In this document: one piece after another, positions 1 to 9,421 of the stretch
How the letters are laid out: every line of letters begins with the position of its first letter
How positions within the stretch are numbered: position 1 is the stretch's first letter
NCBI RefSeq assembly: GCF_002197845.1
Contig: NZ_NIDE01000001.1
Coordinates: forward strand, 310,001 to 374,000
Direction: 5' to 3'
Length of the DNA: 64,000 nt
Source: Fimbriiglobus ruber
GTDB taxonomy: Bacteria; Planctomycetota; Planctomycetia; Gemmatales; Gemmataceae
Program-made: the position numbers and the translations under genes
Notes under the pieces: generated by a model
Seen by the model: the letters and a program-made list of their open reading frames with translations, nothing else
Databases searched by the model: none
What the model was told of the DNA's origin: nothing

Positions 1-420
1 AACCGCTAATCCCTCCTGGAGTAGCTTCGGGGCGTTGGGGTTCCACCAGCCGGCGAAGATGTGAGCCAGTTCGTGAGGGATCATTTCTTCGTACTCTTTC
101 CTGGCGTGCACTGCGATCAGCCAGTCGCGCCAACTTGCGAAGCCCCCCACCGGTTCGCCGTAAACTTCCGCGAGGTTCTCGGCCGAACGAAACAGGTAGA
201 CAGGCAGAGGGGCGGGAAGCAACCAGTGGGCCCGAAGTCGGCGGTCGAATCGCTGCTCCAGCACGCCAATTTCGAGTTCCAGCGTCTGCAGGACCAGGGC
301 AACGTCGAGAGGGTCAACTGCGGGGTCGTAACGCAAAAGGAATTGTCGCCCCAGCACCGCACGAAACGAACGAGTCGCGTTTGCCAATTTCGCCAACAGA
401 CGTATTTGGGATCGGCCCAT
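1..420 (-). CDS. Secreted or cytosolic HExxH metallopeptidase-like protein, 3' end beyond the window
   Basis: An open frame runs on the minus strand from an ATG at 420 off the left edge, giving 140 codons with no stop. Near residue 119 it reads PHELAHIFAGWW and then KLLQEGLA. An HELAH zinc site followed about 18 residues later by a glutamate (LLQEG) is the gluzincin pattern of M1-like and Peptidase_MA-like proteins. The start lies 16 bp beyond the stop of the DUF1501 gene on the same strand, so co-transcription is possible. No signal peptide is evident. The upstream sequence has only a weak Shine-Dalgarno. Peptidase activity is inferred from the motif; the substrate is unknown and the C-terminal half cannot be seen. 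Confidence 0.7.
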   Translation of the reverse strand, partial: MGRSQIRLLAKLANATRSFRAVLGRQFLLRYDPAVDPLDVALVLQTLELEIGVLEQRFDRRLRAHWLLPAPLPVYLFRSAENLAEVYGEPVGGFASWRDWLIAVHARKEYEEMIPHELAHIFAGWWNPNAPKLLQEGLAV

Positions 421-436
421 TATGGGGTCTCACGCG

Positions 437-1849
437 TTAAGCCAAGATCCCTTTGATCACGTGCCCGTGGACGTTCGTGAGTCGGCGCTGGGTGCCGTTG
501 TGGTAATAGGTCAGCTTTTCGTGGTCGATGCCGAATAAGTGCAGCACGGTGGCGTGGAAGTCGTACCACGGGACAGGGTTCTCCACCGCCTTCCAGCCGA
601 CTTCGTCCGTCGCCCCGTATGCGATTCCGGGCTTGAGGCCCGCGCCGGCGAGCCAGCAAGAGAAGCCGTAGCGGTTGTGGTCCCGGCCGGGGCCGACTGT
701 GCCGGCCGCGGACTGCGTGAACGGCGTCCGGCCGAACTCGGTCGTGAAGAGGACGAGCGTGTCGTCGAGCATCCCCCGCCGCTTCAGGTCGCTGACGAGG
801 GCGGCGACCGGTTGGTCGATCCGGGCTGCCTCGGCCGTGTGGTTCTGCTTGACGTTTTCGTGGGCGTCCCAGTTTACCCGCGGGTTGCCGCCGAGCGCGC
901 CGCCCGAGTAAATCTGGACGAACCGCACCCCGCGCTCCAACATCCGGCGGGCGAGCAGACACCGCCGACCGCAGTCAGCCGTTTCCGTGCGGTCGACGCC
1001 GTACATCGCTTTGGTCTCGGCCGATTCGCCGGACAGGTCGGCGAGTTTGGGCACCGCGAGCTGCATCCTGGCAGCCAGTTCGTAGCTCCGCGCCCGCGCC
1101 GAGAGATCGGCCTCGCCGCCGGACCGCTCGAAATGGCGTTCGTTGATCTGCTTCAAAAAGGCTCGTGACGCGGCCTCCTCGCTTTCGGCCACCGGCTTGG
1201 CCGGGAACAAGTCGCGAACGGGCTCGGGTCCGGAGCGGAACGCGACGCCCTGGTGCTTCGCCGGCAAGAAGCCGCCGGTCCAGTTCGACGACCCGCCGCC
1301 CGGCTCGCCGCGACCGTCGGGCAGAACGACGTAGGCCGGCAATTCGTCGGTCTCGCTTCCCAAACCGTAAGCGAGCCAGCTTCCCATCGAGGGGTATCCA
1401 TTGATCTGGAACCCGGTATTCAACACGAACAGGCCCGGTGTGTGGTTCGCTGTGTCAGCGACCATCGACCGGATCACAGTGAGGTTGTCCGCGTTTTCCG
1501 CAATGTGGGGGAAGAGGTCGGACATCACCAGCCCGGACTTCCCGCGCGGCTTGAATTCCCAGTCCGCCTTCCGCAGTGAACCGACCTGGCCGAAGAAGAT
1601 GTCCGGCGGCGAATCCATTTTCAACGACTGACCGTGTCGCCGCTCCAGGAACGGCTTGTAGTCGAGCGAGTCGAGGTGGCTCAACCCGCCGACGAGCGTG
1701 ATCTGCACCGCCCGCTTGGCCTTCGCGGGAAAATGCGTTCCCGCCCGGAGCGCGCCGTCGCGGCCGAGGAGATGAATCAGGGCCGTGGCCCCGAGCCCGC
1801 GCGCGGACCAAGACAGGAACCCGCGGCGATCGGAGAGTGGGAGTTCCAT
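437..1849 (-). CDS. DUF1501 domain protein (sulfatase-like fold)
   Basis: This 470-residue protein begins with a twin-arginine-like segment (DRRGFLSWSARGLGATALIHLLG), which suggests export. It carries the hallmarks of DUF1501 proteins: a GGLSHLDSLDYKP segment near the N-terminus, LTVIRSMVADTANHTPG in the middle, and NWDAHEN and TTEFGRTPFT towards the end. The fold is related to alkaline phosphatases and sulfatases, but the reaction is unknown. In planctomycetes these genes almost always sit beside a PSCyt1/DUF1549/DUF1553 gene, and that is the case here: the large partner lies 54 bp upstream on the same strand. The pair probably works together on an extracellular or periplasmic substrate (inference from conserved pairing). 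Confidence 0.9.
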   Translation of the reverse strand: MELPLSDRRGFLSWSARGLGATALIHLLGRDGALRAGTHFPAKAKRAVQITLVGGLSHLDSLDYKPFLERRHGQSLKMDSPPDIFFGQVGSLRKADWEFKPRGKSGLVMSDLFPHIAENADNLTVIRSMVADTANHTPGLFVLNTGFQINGYPSMGSWLAYGLGSETDELPAYVVLPDGRGEPGGGSSNWTGGFLPAKHQGVAFRSGPEPVRDLFPAKPVAESEEAASRAFLKQINERHFERSGGEADLSARARSYELAARMQLAVPKLADLSGESAETKAMYGVDRTETADCGRRCLLARRMLERGVRFVQIYSGGALGGNPRVNWDAHENVKQNHTAEAARIDQPVAALVSDLKRRGMLDDTLVLFTTEFGRTPFTQSAAGTVGPGRDHNRYGFSCWLAGAGLKPGIAYGATDEVGWKAVENPVPWYDFHATVLHLFGIDHEKLTYYHNGTQRRLTNVHGHVIKGILA

Positions 1850-1903
1850 GGCGGCCGGCCTCGTGCAATCGACGGGGAAGGATCTCTTGTCACCGCGTCA
1901 AAG

Positions 1904-4900
1904 TCATTCCACGATCACGAATTCGTTCGCGTTCAATAACGCGCGGCAGAGCGCCCTCAGCCCGTGCTTTTCAACCAAAGCCCGGGCGGCCGCGGTTTCG
2001 TCAGCATCGGGCTCACGCTGGAATGCGATTTGGTACGCGCGGCCGACCTGGTTGTCGATTCCATCGGGCACATCGCTGGTCACCCGTGCGGCAAAGGCTC
2101 CAGCCATGCGGAGGGCGAACGGGCCGTTCCACAGTGCGAGCGCTTGCAGCGGCGTGGTCGTGGACGCGCGGCGGGGGGCCGAACCAGCCGGGTCGGGGCA
2201 GTCGAAGGCTTCCAGCAGGCCAGGGTTCCCGCCCCGAGGAACGAACCGATAGATGCTGCGGCGGTGGAATTCGGGGCCGACCGGGTCTTCCGGGTCGTAG
2301 TAGATCGTTCCCGCCCCGCCGGACACGCGGTAGTCGTTGAAGCCCCGGCCGCCGACTGTGCGATTGAGTAGTCCGGCCGTCGCCAGCATGGCGTCGCGGA
2401 TCGCTTCCGCCTCTAGGCGCTGCGGCTTCTTCCGCCACACCAGTCGGCTGTCGGCGTCGATCGCTAAACACTCTTTCCGCGGGGCCGACGACTGGCGGTA
2501 AGCCGCGGACGTGACGATGAGCCGGTGCATTGCCTTGAGGTGATAGTCCCGGGCGACCAGTTCGGAAGCAAGCCAGTCGAGCAGTTCGGGGTGCGACGGC
2601 TTGCCGCCGTTAAAGCCGAAATCGTTCGGGGTCTCGACGATGCCGGTGCCGAAGTGGTGGTGCCACAATCGGTTCACGATCACCCGAGCGAACAGCGGGT
2701 TCGCCCGGTCGGTCACCCACGCGGCTAATTTCACCCGCCGTTCGGCTTCCGGCGCGTTCTCGACCAGGCCGAAGTCGGAAGACACGTGAGTCAGCGCGGC
2801 TAACGCGCCAGGGCGGACGGTCTCCGCCGGCTCCGTCACCTGGCCGCGCACCAGAACTCGCGTGATGGGCGGTTGCATCGGGACGGTCGCATAGATCTTT
2901 TTGCCGGCCTCGGCCTTCGCGCGATCCACGGCGGCCGTCGCCGCGGTGAGAGCCGCGCGAAGCCGGGTACGCTCCGCTCGCTTCTCGGCGGACAATGCGG
3001 CGGTCAAGTCGTCCTCGGTCACGTGGGACCGACCGGCGGCCGATGCGGCCACCTCTTTCGCGGTGAGGGCGCGATCGTACACGCGGGCGGCCAGGATCGT
3101 CCCGGCGAGCAACTTTTTCGCGTCGAACGGGTCGTGGCGGAGGCCCAGCGTGACAATGTACTGGCCTGCCTTGAACACTTGTGGACCGCTGGACTTGTAC
3201 GACACGCCGTAAGGCTTGCCGCTGCGGTAGCCGGTGATCGTACCGTCGACTGCGTAGGTCATCGCGAGGTGGACTGGTTCGTGGTCCGCATCCGGCTCGT
3301 TGTCGCCCTTGAAGGAGCTGGTACGCAGGAAGAAATTGCTCCCGGCCATCCACCGCCGCGGTTCCTGTTCTCCGAACACGATGGCGTCGAACGTCAGGCC
3401 GTCCGGCGTCTCAAGTGAAATTGCCGCACCGCCGCGCTGGTTCAGGTTGTCGAGGCGCACCCAGGCTTCCAGCGTTTTCTCGCGGAGGTCGTGGGGTAGT
3501 GGCGTACTTCGCGCGACGGCCGTTTTGCCGTCCAATTTTAAGCCCGCGGGTGTGTACGCGGCGGCGCCCGCGAGCGTCATCTTCGGGCCGGTCTCACGCA
3601 TCCCACCCTGCCCGCGGAAATCCCACGCGGCAACGGGACTCGGAGCCAGTGGGAGTTGATCCGCGCCCGCGCCCTTAATCCGCTCGGCCAGGATCGCCCG
3701 ACGGACGGGTTGTTCCAGGTCGTCGAGAGCCTGGGTCAACCGGCTCACTTCGGCCTCGGCCTTCGCCACCAACTCCTTTGCTGCTGCATTCGGCAACGTC
3801 CGCTCACCGTGCGTCACCCCGGAAATGCTGGCCGCGAGCCGGTAGTAGTCGCGCGACGAGATGGGGTCGAACTTGTGGTCGTGACAGCGTGCGCACTGAG
3901 CAGTCAACCCCACGAAGGTCTGCCCGATGTTGCCGACGAGGTCTTCGATCTCGTCCTGCCGCGCCGCTTGCCGAGCAATTTCCAGAGTTCCGAGAACCGT
4001 ATTGTGTACGCCGGCCACGAGGTAACCGCTGGCTTTCACCGCGTCGGGGTCGTCCGGATGGAGGACATCCCCTGCGAGTTGAAGGCGGGCGAATTCGTCG
4101 TATGGCAGATCCGCGTTCAGCGCGCGGATGACCCAATCGCGGTAGTGCCACGCCGTCGGCCGCTCTTCATTTCGCTCAAACCCGTGGGTTTCGCCGAACC
4201 GCACGACATCGAGCCAGTGCCGGGCCCACCGTTCGCCGTAATGCGGCGACGCGAGCAGTTTATCCACGAGCTTTTCGTAAGCGTCCGGCGCCTTGTCCTT
4301 CGCGAAGGCTTCGATCTCTTCGGCCGACGGCGGCAGGCCGGTCAGGTCGAAGTAGAGTCGGCGGGCGAGTGTCCGCCGGTCCGCTTCGGGTGACGGCGTC
4401 AGGCCGCTTTTCTTCATTTTGGCAAGGACAAGCGCATCGATCGGATTACGGCCCCAGGTCGAGTTCGCAGGTGCCGTCGGCCGTTGGATCGGTTTCAGCG
4501 ACCACCAATCAGTCCCCGCGCGGGTCGTGGTCGTGTAACGGAGCGGGTCGACCGGGTCGGTGCCCCAGGCGGCCCCGGATTCGATCCACTTCCGCAGGGT
4601 CGCACGGTCGGCGGCGGGTAGCGGCTTTTTGGGCGGCATTTTGTCGGCGGCGATTTGCTGCCACAACTTGCCGGCGGCGAGTTTGCCGGGCACGATCACG
4701 TCGTCCGCGAAGGCAGATGTCTTGTGGGACAGATCCAGGTCGCCGCGCGGCTTCGCCCCGCTGTGACACCCGAGGCAATGTTGCGCGAGTAGCGGGGCGA
4801 CGTCGCGATCGAAGTCCGGCTTGTTGACCGGCGGATCGGCCGCGGCTGCATGAGAGGCGAAAAGGAGAAACAATACGGCGGCGGTGCGAGACCGAATCAT
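1904..4900 (-). CDS. PSCyt1 / DUF1549 / LamG-like / DUF1553 planctomycete protein
   Basis: This protein of 998 residues has a signal peptide (MIRSRTAAVLFLLFASHAAAA). A planctomycete cytochrome C module with a CLGCHSG haem motif comes first. DUF1549 follows (NPIDALVLAKM, LYFDLTGLPPS, HYGERWARHWLDVVRFGE), then a CARCHDHKFDPIS motif, a concanavalin/LamG-like middle around residues 430-620, and DUF1553 at the end (ANPLFARVIVNRLWHHHFG, PSHPELLDWLA). The CxxCH motifs imply covalent haem and a secreted redox or polymer-binding role, but no member of this architecture has an established reaction. It leads the DUF1501 gene downstream and is probably the first gene of that operon. Confidence 0.93.
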   Translation of the reverse strand: MIRSRTAAVLFLLFASHAAAADPPVNKPDFDRDVAPLLAQHCLGCHSGAKPRGDLDLSHKTSAFADDVIVPGKLAAGKLWQQIAADKMPPKKPLPAADRATLRKWIESGAAWGTDPVDPLRYTTTTRAGTDWWSLKPIQRPTAPANSTWGRNPIDALVLAKMKKSGLTPSPEADRRTLARRLYFDLTGLPPSAEEIEAFAKDKAPDAYEKLVDKLLASPHYGERWARHWLDVVRFGETHGFERNEERPTAWHYRDWVIRALNADLPYDEFARLQLAGDVLHPDDPDAVKASGYLVAGVHNTVLGTLEIARQAARQDEIEDLVGNIGQTFVGLTAQCARCHDHKFDPISSRDYYRLAASISGVTHGERTLPNAAAKELVAKAEAEVSRLTQALDDLEQPVRRAILAERIKGAGADQLPLAPSPVAAWDFRGQGGMRETGPKMTLAGAAAYTPAGLKLDGKTAVARSTPLPHDLREKTLEAWVRLDNLNQRGGAAISLETPDGLTFDAIVFGEQEPRRWMAGSNFFLRTSSFKGDNEPDADHEPVHLAMTYAVDGTITGYRSGKPYGVSYKSSGPQVFKAGQYIVTLGLRHDPFDAKKLLAGTILAARVYDRALTAKEVAASAAGRSHVTEDDLTAALSAEKRAERTRLRAALTAATAAVDRAKAEAGKKIYATVPMQPPITRVLVRGQVTEPAETVRPGALAALTHVSSDFGLVENAPEAERRVKLAAWVTDRANPLFARVIVNRLWHHHFGTGIVETPNDFGFNGGKPSHPELLDWLASELVARDYHLKAMHRLIVTSAAYRQSSAPRKECLAIDADSRLVWRKKPQRLEAEAIRDAMLATAGLLNRTVGGRGFNDYRVSGGAGTIYYDPEDPVGPEFHRRSIYRFVPRGGNPGLLEAFDCPDPAGSAPRRASTTTPLQALALWNGPFALRMAGAFAARVTSDVPDGIDNQVGRAYQIAFQREPDADETAAARALVEKHGLRALCRALLNANEFVIVE

Positions 4901-5249
4901 ACCGTCTTCCGGTGCGAAGGGCGGGCTCGGGTGGGAGCAGATAGAGGTATCATCTCACACCCCTCGGGCGAGGTCCACAGTCACTCGGAAGGGATTGTCG
5001 GTAGTGGCGCATGATTTGCGCGGGCAATCGAGATCCGATTGTCGGCAGGCTGCTCGGCATCGCGCGTATACTTTCCCCCGTGCATGAATACTCGGAATAA
5101 TCGCTACGTTCGTATCCATCCTGCCGTTTTTACTCCATTCCGCGGCCGTTCCGTATCAGCTTACGCCACGCTCTCTGTTTACGATTCGTTTGTCTTGATG
5201 CGAAACGGTCCTCCTCAGGATGCCTTTTACCCGGCTGGAGGTCTCGGTC
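4901..5249. other. Intergenic region between divergent genes
   Basis: This stretch separates the minus-strand PSCyt1 gene from the plus-strand gene at 5250 and must hold both promoters. I could not pick convincing -35 and -10 boxes. A short run at about 5039-5100 looks coding in one frame but has no homology I recognise. No repeat or RNA structure was seen. Confidence 0.5.
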
Positions 5250-5720
5250 ATGGTCGATCGGTTGAAAAGCGCTGCGACCAAAGTCGTCACTCATCGAGAC
5301 ACGACCGAGATCGAGGATTTCGAGCGGAGAACGCTCGTGGACGATGTCGGGTCCGTCCCGTTGCCCGAATCACTCTACGCCTTGCTCGCATCCGTCCGGA
5401 CCACGGCCACCCAGATTCGCACGCTGTCAGCAGCCCTGCGAGGGTACGCCGCGTCGGACGAGATCACGGAACTGGCCCGGAAATTCGATCAGTTGGCCAC
5501 CCACACCGCGATTGCCGCCGCGGAGCTGGAACAGACCATTCGCGACGCGGACGACTACTACGTGCCCCGAATCTGGACCGGCTGCATGCGGGCGATGGAA
5601 ATCAATTATTTGTTGGCGCAACTCGTTGATGAATTGCGGGCGATCTTGCCGGAAGAGAAAGCGAGCGATTGGACTTCGTTGCCGGGTCTGCCGACGCGCC
5701 AACTTCAGGCCGCGGGTTGA
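5250..5720 (+). CDS. Hypothetical protein, helical
   Basis: The protein has 156 residues and I do not recognise its family. It is rich in Ala, Leu, Thr and Glu with long predicted helices (ALLASVRTTATQIRTLSAALRGYA, then TAIAAAELEQTIRDADDYYVP). An in-frame ATG lies 30 bp upstream at 5220. I chose 5250 because a full GGAGG stands nine bases ahead of it, while the earlier ATG has AGG directly abutting it. No signal peptide or membrane segment is visible. It ends six bases before the stop of the convergent pxpA gene. Confidence 0.7.
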   Translation: MVDRLKSAATKVVTHRDTTEIEDFERRTLVDDVGSVPLPESLYALLASVRTTATQIRTLSAALRGYAASDEITELARKFDQLATHTAIAAAELEQTIRDADDYYVPRIWTGCMRAMEINYLLAQLVDELRAILPEEKASDWTSLPGLPTRQLQAAG

Positions 5721-5725
5721 ACGAT

Positions 5726-6421
5726 TCACGCGAACGCTTTCAGCGTGAAGCCCCTGCGGAGAAGTTCCTCCCGCACGGCCTTCGCGAACGCCACCGCGTG
5801 CGGCGTGTCGCCGTGAACGCAGATCGTCCGCACCTTTTTATCGCGGACCAGCCACTCTACTTGCGCGACAGCCTCGGTGGGACTTTCGACCATCGCTCCC
5901 GGCTCACCCCGCGGGACGAGCGAACAGTCGGCGCGGTAGCGGCGATCCGCAAAGCCCTCGGCGACGAACGGCACCGAATACCTGTTGCAAAGGGTTTCGA
6001 GTACGGAATCGGGCAAGGCGACGACGCTCAGCTCGAACATCTGGGCGGCCAGGACCACACTCAGCGCGGCGTCGTTATCCCGGCAAGCCGCGTGGTACAA
6101 GGCGCCGTGCGGTTTGACGTACCGGACCTTTTGCTTGTCGGCGAGCGCGAGGCCGGAGAGCGCACCGATCTGGTAAGCACAAAGGTTGAAAACACTGAGC
6201 TGCGACATCGGAACGTCGCGGCGGCCGAAGAATTCCGGGTCCGCGTAGCCGGGGTGAGCCCCGACTGCCACCCGGGTTCCGGCCAGGCGGAGGGCGGCGC
6301 GGATTGTGTTGGGATTTCCCGCGTGGGCGCCACAGCTGATGTTCGCCGAGGTGACAAGCGGCATGAGTTCGGCGTCCGCCCCGACTCCTTCGCCGAGGTC
6401 CGCGTTCAGATCAATCTCCAA
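5726..6421 (-). CDS. pxpA: 5-oxoprolinase subunit PxpA (LamB/YcsF family)
   Basis: With PxpB and PxpC, PxpA forms the bacterial ATP-dependent 5-oxoprolinase, which opens pyroglutamate to glutamate in the cytosol. The sequence shows the family signature DLNADLGEG at the N-terminus, SANISCGAHAGNP, GAHPGYAD, VKPHGALYH and CVHGDTP near the C-terminus. The open frame extends 35 codons further upstream, but that stretch (MCPRGEDG...) does not look like the family. A TTG at 6421 preceded by GAGAGG starts the protein two residues before the conserved motif and gives 231 residues, close to the usual 240-255. PxpB and PxpC partners are not in the window. It is divergent from the hydrolase at 6532. Confidence 0.9.
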   Translation of the reverse strand: MEIDLNADLGEGVGADAELMPLVTSANISCGAHAGNPNTIRAALRLAGTRVAVGAHPGYADPEFFGRRDVPMSQLSVFNLCAYQIGALSGLALADKQKVRYVKPHGALYHAACRDNDAALSVVLAAQMFELSVVALPDSVLETLCNRYSVPFVAEGFADRRYRADCSLVPRGEPGAMVESPTEAVAQVEWLVRDKKVRTICVHGDTPHAVAFAKAVREELLRRGFTLKAFA

Positions 6422-6531
6422 GGTGGCAATCCTCTCCAGCGGGGCGAAAAACGGGAAATCGGCCGCCCGCCCGTTGCACGGCGCGGGCTTCTTTGGTTTG
6501 ATGCCATCCTCTCCACGAGGACACACACACT

Positions 6532-8463
6532 ATGCGCGCGATCGGGATCACGACCCTACTGTTATTCACTTTACCGGCCGTGGCGATTGCCCAACAGCCG
6601 CCCCCGCCCCCCGACCCGAACGACATCGCCGAGGCCACGCGGCAGATCAAGGCGGCGTACACCAAGTACGAATACCGCATCCCGATGCGGGACGGCAAGC
6701 GACTCTTCACATCCGTCTACGTCCCGAAAGACGCGTCGAAGCAATATCCGATGTTGCTGAGCCGGACGCCGTATTCGGTCGGCCCGTACGGCACCGACAA
6801 GTACCCCGACAAACTCCGCCCCGGCTTGCACTTCTCGAACGCCGGCTACATCTTCGTATACCAGGACGTTCGCGGGCGGTGGATGTCCGAGGGCGACTAC
6901 GTCAACATGCGGCCGCACAACCCGAAGAAGGGGCCGAAAGAAATCGACGAGAGTTCGGACACTTACGACACGATCGACTGGCTGCTGAAAAACGTGAAGG
7001 GACACAACAGCCGGGTCGGCATGTGGGGCATCTCGTACCCCGGGTTTTACACGGTTGCCGGGATGATCGAAGCCCACCCCGCACTCGTCGCCGTTTCGCC
7101 GCAAGCCCCCGTCACCGACTGGTTCACCGGCGACGACTTCCACCACAACGGCGCACTCTTCCTGCCGCATTGCTTTAACTTCATCGCCAATTTCGGCAAG
7201 CCGCGGCCGAGCCCGACGACCAAGGCCCAGTACCTGAAGTTCGACCACGGGACGCCGGACGGGTACAAGTTCTTCCTCGAAATGGGTCCCCTGGCAAATG
7301 CGGACAAGAAGTATTTCAAGGGCGACGTCGCGTTCTGGAACGAGGTCATGACCCACGGGACGTACGACGATTACTGGAAGGCGCGCAACATCCGCCAGCA
7401 CATCAAGGACATCCGCCCCGCGGTGATGTCGGTGGGTGGGTGGTTCGACGCGGAAAACCTGTTCGGCGCGGTCGAGACGTTCAAGAAAGTTGATGAAACC
7501 GGGTGGCCTAAAGGCGGGCTCCACCTCGTCATGGGCCCGTGGTCGCACGGGGCCTGGTCGAAATCGGACGGGGACAAACTCGGCGACGTCAGTTTCAACG
7601 CGAAGACGACCGAGTTTTATCGCGACCAAATCGAGTTGCCCTTTTTCGAACACCACCTGAAAGACCCCGAGGGCGAGTTCCACCACCCCCGCGCGTGGGT
7701 CTTCGAGACGGGAACGAACATCTGGCGGAAGTTCGAGACGTGGCCCCCGAAGGATGCGAAGACGACCGAGTTTTACTTCCACCCGGAAGGCAAGGTTTAC
7801 ACCTTCGCGCCGTCCAAATGGCCCTCCGGGATGACGCCCGAACCGGCTTACTTCGACGAGTTCGTGTCCGATCCCGCCAAGCCTGTGCCGTACATCAACA
7901 AGACCGGCATCGGGATGCTCGCCGAATACATGACCGCCGATCAACGCCACGCGGCCACACGGCCCGATGTCCTCGTCTACCAGACGGATGTGTTGGAAGA
8001 CGACACGACGATCACCGGCCCGCTGGACGTCGAGCTGAGTGTGAGTACCACCGGCACCGACGCCGACTGGATCGTGAAGGTGATCGACGTCTACCCGGAC
8101 GACCACGCGGACCCCGACCCGAACCCGGCGGGCGTGAAGATGGGCGCTTACCAGCAGCTCGTCCGCGGCGAGGTGATGCGCGGCAAGTTCCGGAACGGGC
8201 TCGACAAACCCGAGCCGTTCGAGCCGGGCCGGGTGGCGAAGGTCAAATGGACGATGCCGGATACGTGCCACACGTTCCGCGCCGGGCACCGGATCATGAT
8301 CCAGGTCCAAAGCACGTGGTTCCCGCTCGTCGACCGCAACCCCCAGGCATTCCTCGACATCTACGCGGCCAAGCCCGAAGATTTCAAAAAGCAAACTCAC
8401 CGCGTCTACCGGGGTCCGGACGCGGCCTCGAAGGTGACAGTCCGAGTATTGATGCCGCAATAG
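6532..8463 (+). CDS. CocE/NonD family hydrolase (X-Pro dipeptidyl-peptidase-like)
   Basis: This 643-residue secreted enzyme starts with a signal peptide (MRAIGITTLLLFTLPAVAIA). It has the S15/CocE layout: an alpha/beta-hydrolase domain with DGKRLFTSVYVPK, an oxyanion-region YQDVRGRWMSEG, and the nucleophile elbow GMWGISYPGFYT (Ser about residue 167). GWFDAENLFG holds the likely acid, GPWSHGAW the histidine, and a C-terminal jelly-roll (XPD C) domain ends in TCHTFRAGHRIMIQVQSTWFP. Members cleave esters or X-Pro peptides such as glutaryl-7-ACA or cocaine; the substrate here is unknown. The 110 bp upstream are shared with divergent pxpA. Confidence 0.9.
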   Translation: MRAIGITTLLLFTLPAVAIAQQPPPPPDPNDIAEATRQIKAAYTKYEYRIPMRDGKRLFTSVYVPKDASKQYPMLLSRTPYSVGPYGTDKYPDKLRPGLHFSNAGYIFVYQDVRGRWMSEGDYVNMRPHNPKKGPKEIDESSDTYDTIDWLLKNVKGHNSRVGMWGISYPGFYTVAGMIEAHPALVAVSPQAPVTDWFTGDDFHHNGALFLPHCFNFIANFGKPRPSPTTKAQYLKFDHGTPDGYKFFLEMGPLANADKKYFKGDVAFWNEVMTHGTYDDYWKARNIRQHIKDIRPAVMSVGGWFDAENLFGAVETFKKVDETGWPKGGLHLVMGPWSHGAWSKSDGDKLGDVSFNAKTTEFYRDQIELPFFEHHLKDPEGEFHHPRAWVFETGTNIWRKFETWPPKDAKTTEFYFHPEGKVYTFAPSKWPSGMTPEPAYFDEFVSDPAKPVPYINKTGIGMLAEYMTADQRHAATRPDVLVYQTDVLEDDTTITGPLDVELSVSTTGTDADWIVKVIDVYPDDHADPDPNPAGVKMGAYQQLVRGEVMRGKFRNGLDKPEPFEPGRVAKVKWTMPDTCHTFRAGHRIMIQVQSTWFPLVDRNPQAFLDIYAAKPEDFKKQTHRVYRGPDAASKVTVRVLMPQ

Positions 8464-8494
8464 TTTGTGGGAAGTGAACACTGCGGGGTGGAGT

Positions 8495-8776
8495 CTTGGG
8501 GCTCTGCCCCAAACCCCGCCGGAGGGGCCGGACCCCTCCGGACCTCCCATTTGCTCCCGATCAGTGGATCGATCCCAAAGCGGATCGCCCCACTGATCGC
8601 TCGCGGGACCGTTTCGAGAACCGATGAAGAGTGGCTGTCTTCCGGCCGCTATCAACCCAGACCCCTGCGAGCGACCCGCGGCCGGATCCGCTCTGGGATC
8701 CGGCCGCGGGTCGGGAGCAAATGGGAGGTCCGGAGGGGTCCGGCCCCTCCGGCGGGGTTTGGGGCAGAGCCCCAAG
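8495..8776. repeat. Perfect 66-bp inverted repeat pair in an intergenic region
   Basis: The segment 8495-8560 is the exact reverse complement of 8711-8776. The arms are very GC-rich and contain the smaller palindrome GGGGCTCTGCCCC and an internal CCGGAGGGGCCGGACCCCTCCGG. The 150-bp middle has shorter inverted pieces (for example GATCCGCTCTGGGATC) and no gene. It follows the CocE-like gene and precedes the sigma factor, with no flanking duplication seen. It could be a large terminator-like structure or a non-autonomous palindromic mobile repeat. Confidence 0.85.
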
Positions 8777-8941
8777 ACGCCCTCCCTGGAATTCTCAGCC
8801 ACCCGACCGCTTCGATCGCCTCTCACGCAATCCTTGATCGCCGCTGTCGCGTCCACTTATCAGTTTCCTTTTTTCAAATCTCTTCCCAAGCACCTCCGAA
8901 TCGCGGAAACTCGGCCGGCCCGCGTCGTCTAGTGATGTGAT

Positions 8942-9421
8942 ATGACCGCCCGGCAGCTAGCGGATCTGATTGACACTTACGCCCCGGCTCTGGTGCTGTT
9001 CGCCCGTCAGTGGTGCGCGGCCCCGGAAGACGTGGTGCAGGACGCCTTTTGTAAATTGGCGTCGCAGGCGGCCGTGCCGGACGATCCGGTCGCGTGGCTC
9101 TATCGGGTCACGCGCAACGCGGCGATCGACACGGGGAAAGCCGAACGGCGGCGGTCGCGGCGTGAGGCCGTGGTCGCCCGTTCGGTGCGCTGGTTTGATG
9201 AAAGCGCGATCGACGGACTCGACGCCGGGGCCGCCGTCGCGGCCCTGGAAGACTTGCCGGCGGACGAACGCGAGGTCATCGTAGCCCGCCTGTGGGGCGG
9301 GATGACCTTGGCTCAGATCGCGGTCGTGACCGTGTGTTCCGTGAGTACCGCGCACCGGCGGTATGAGGCGGGCCTCGCCGCGCTCCGCGAAAGGTTGGGT
9401 GTGATATGCCCGAAAACGTGA
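8942..9421 (+). CDS. ECF-type RNA polymerase sigma factor
   Basis: The product has 159 residues with the sigma-70 ECF layout. Region 2 holds PEDVVQDAFCKLA and DPVAWLYRVTRNAAIDTGKAERRRSRRE. Region 4 holds LPADEREVIVARLWGGMTLAQIA followed by the recognition helix VSTAHRRYEAGLAALRERLG. The N-terminus lacks a typical region 1 or extended domain, consistent with ECF factors. Its 3' end overlaps the next gene by 16 bases, a common arrangement for a sigma factor and its anti-sigma partner. The inducing signal cannot be read from the sequence. Confidence 0.9.
   Translation: MTARQLADLIDTYAPALVLFARQWCAAPEDVVQDAFCKLASQAAVPDDPVAWLYRVTRNAAIDTGKAERRRSRREAVVARSVRWFDESAIDGLDAGAAVAALEDLPADEREVIVARLWGGMTLAQIAVVTVCSVSTAHRRYEAGLAALRERLGVICPKT

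Noticed and set aside
6571-8856. A 761-codon open frame antisense to the CocE-like hydrolase
   Set aside because: It mirrors the GC-rich third positions of the real gene and gives Arg/Val/Asp-rich nonsense without domains; it is a shadow of the plus-strand gene.
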